Shown here piece by piece: positions 63,929 to 64,000 of a stretch of DNA of 64,000 bases; position 1 is the stretch's first letter, and the number at the start of each line of letters is the position of its first letter. A program made the translations under genes and the position numbers. Below the pieces are notes generated by a model. That model made no database searches. It had not been told where the DNA came from and saw nothing but the letters and a program-made list of their open reading frames with translations. Origin of the DNA: Cytophagales bacterium (GTDB lineage: Bacteria > Bacteroidota > Bacteroidia > Cytophagales > Bernardetiaceae); contig JAAFJX010000003.1 in the NCBI GenBank assembly GCA_013299045.1, positions 157,790 to 221,789 of the forward strand, in the 5' to 3' direction.

Positions 63929-64000
63929 ATGGGAAGAGTTTTAACAATTAGCTTGACATCTGAACAAGAAACGGAGCTTATTAATCATCATAAAAAAAGT
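63929..64000 (+). CDS. IS630-like transposase, N-terminal fragment cut by the window end
   Basis: 24 codons reading MGRVLTISLTSEQETELI and on to the right edge. The start MGRVL-I-LT-E and the following helix resemble the N-terminal helix-turn-helix of IS630-family transposases common in Bacteroidota. Too short to be certain; no inverted repeat could be confirmed in the AT-rich 70 bp between it and F. It would be a mobile element bordering the propeller-peptide array. Confidence 0.45.
   Translation, partial: MGRVLTISLTSEQETELINHHKKS

Overview
The window comes from a member of the Bacteroidota, probably a Cytophagia-like or related aerobic lineage. The evidence is a complete Alternative Complex III (act) operon joined to cytochrome oxidase genes, a TonB-dependent receptor, HTTM and imelysin genes, DUF4296, SiaA/B/C signalling genes, lipoboxes ending in SC/GC, and promoters of the Bacteroidota form. 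At least seven upstream regions carry TTTG (or NTTG), an 18-20 bp spacer and TAnnTTTG. Genes are dense and mostly on the minus strand at both ends. All readings were made by eye from the sequence; no database search was run.

Layout. 1-800: the 3' end of a cinA-type gene, then a 0.5 kb gene-poor gap with three terminator hairpins. 798-12811: one minus-strand respiratory operon, actABCDEF-coxB-coxA, moving electrons from quinol to cytochrome c to O2, with a consensus promoter at its head. 13067-24269: housekeeping genes (phosphopantetheinyl transferase, AI-2E family permease, tRNA-Leu, pheT, purE, sbcD, mnmA) with two small unknown genes, a first siaB-siaC pair and an FkbM-type methyltransferase between them. 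24408-26651: a fused nuclease-methyltransferase that looks like a single-chain restriction-modification enzyme. 26923-32991: murB, then an iron-type uptake operon (imelysin, HTTM, TonB receptor) whose promoter holds a Fur-like palindrome and whose middle is a strongly AT-rich recombinant patch. 33124-45766: DedA, recX, moaE, pyk, a secreted TPR/pseudo-caspase protein, a glycosyltransferase, an MsbA-like exporter, a second FkbM protein, DUF1801, dapF, and clpX with two small membrane-associated proteins. 45767-46198: a gene-free gap rich in hairpins, a possible small RNA locus. 46199-55994: a coiled-coil secreted protein, then an operon siaA-siaB-siaC-ABCG-type transporter-DUF4296 lipoprotein.

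56226-63858 is the most unusual part. It is a tandem array, all on the minus strand, of six six-bladed-propeller-like exported proteins (five of them clear lipoproteins) and two tiny Cys-rich secreted peptides. The array reads as modules: peptide, type-1 propeller, type-2 propeller. The two peptides share an almost identical signal peptide but have unrelated cores (4 versus 6 Cys). Each peptide has a promoter whose -33/-7 spacer contains a GGTAAA hexamer array, 2 copies at one locus and 4 at the other. This gives spacers of 14 and 26 bp, while a 3-copy allele would give 20 bp, close to the local optimum. This suggests phase-variable expression of a duplicated, diversifying peptide/receptor-like system. 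One propeller copy has been destroyed by a 788 bp deletion between 10 bp direct repeats. The array is bordered on the right by the start of an IS630-like transposase that runs off the window.
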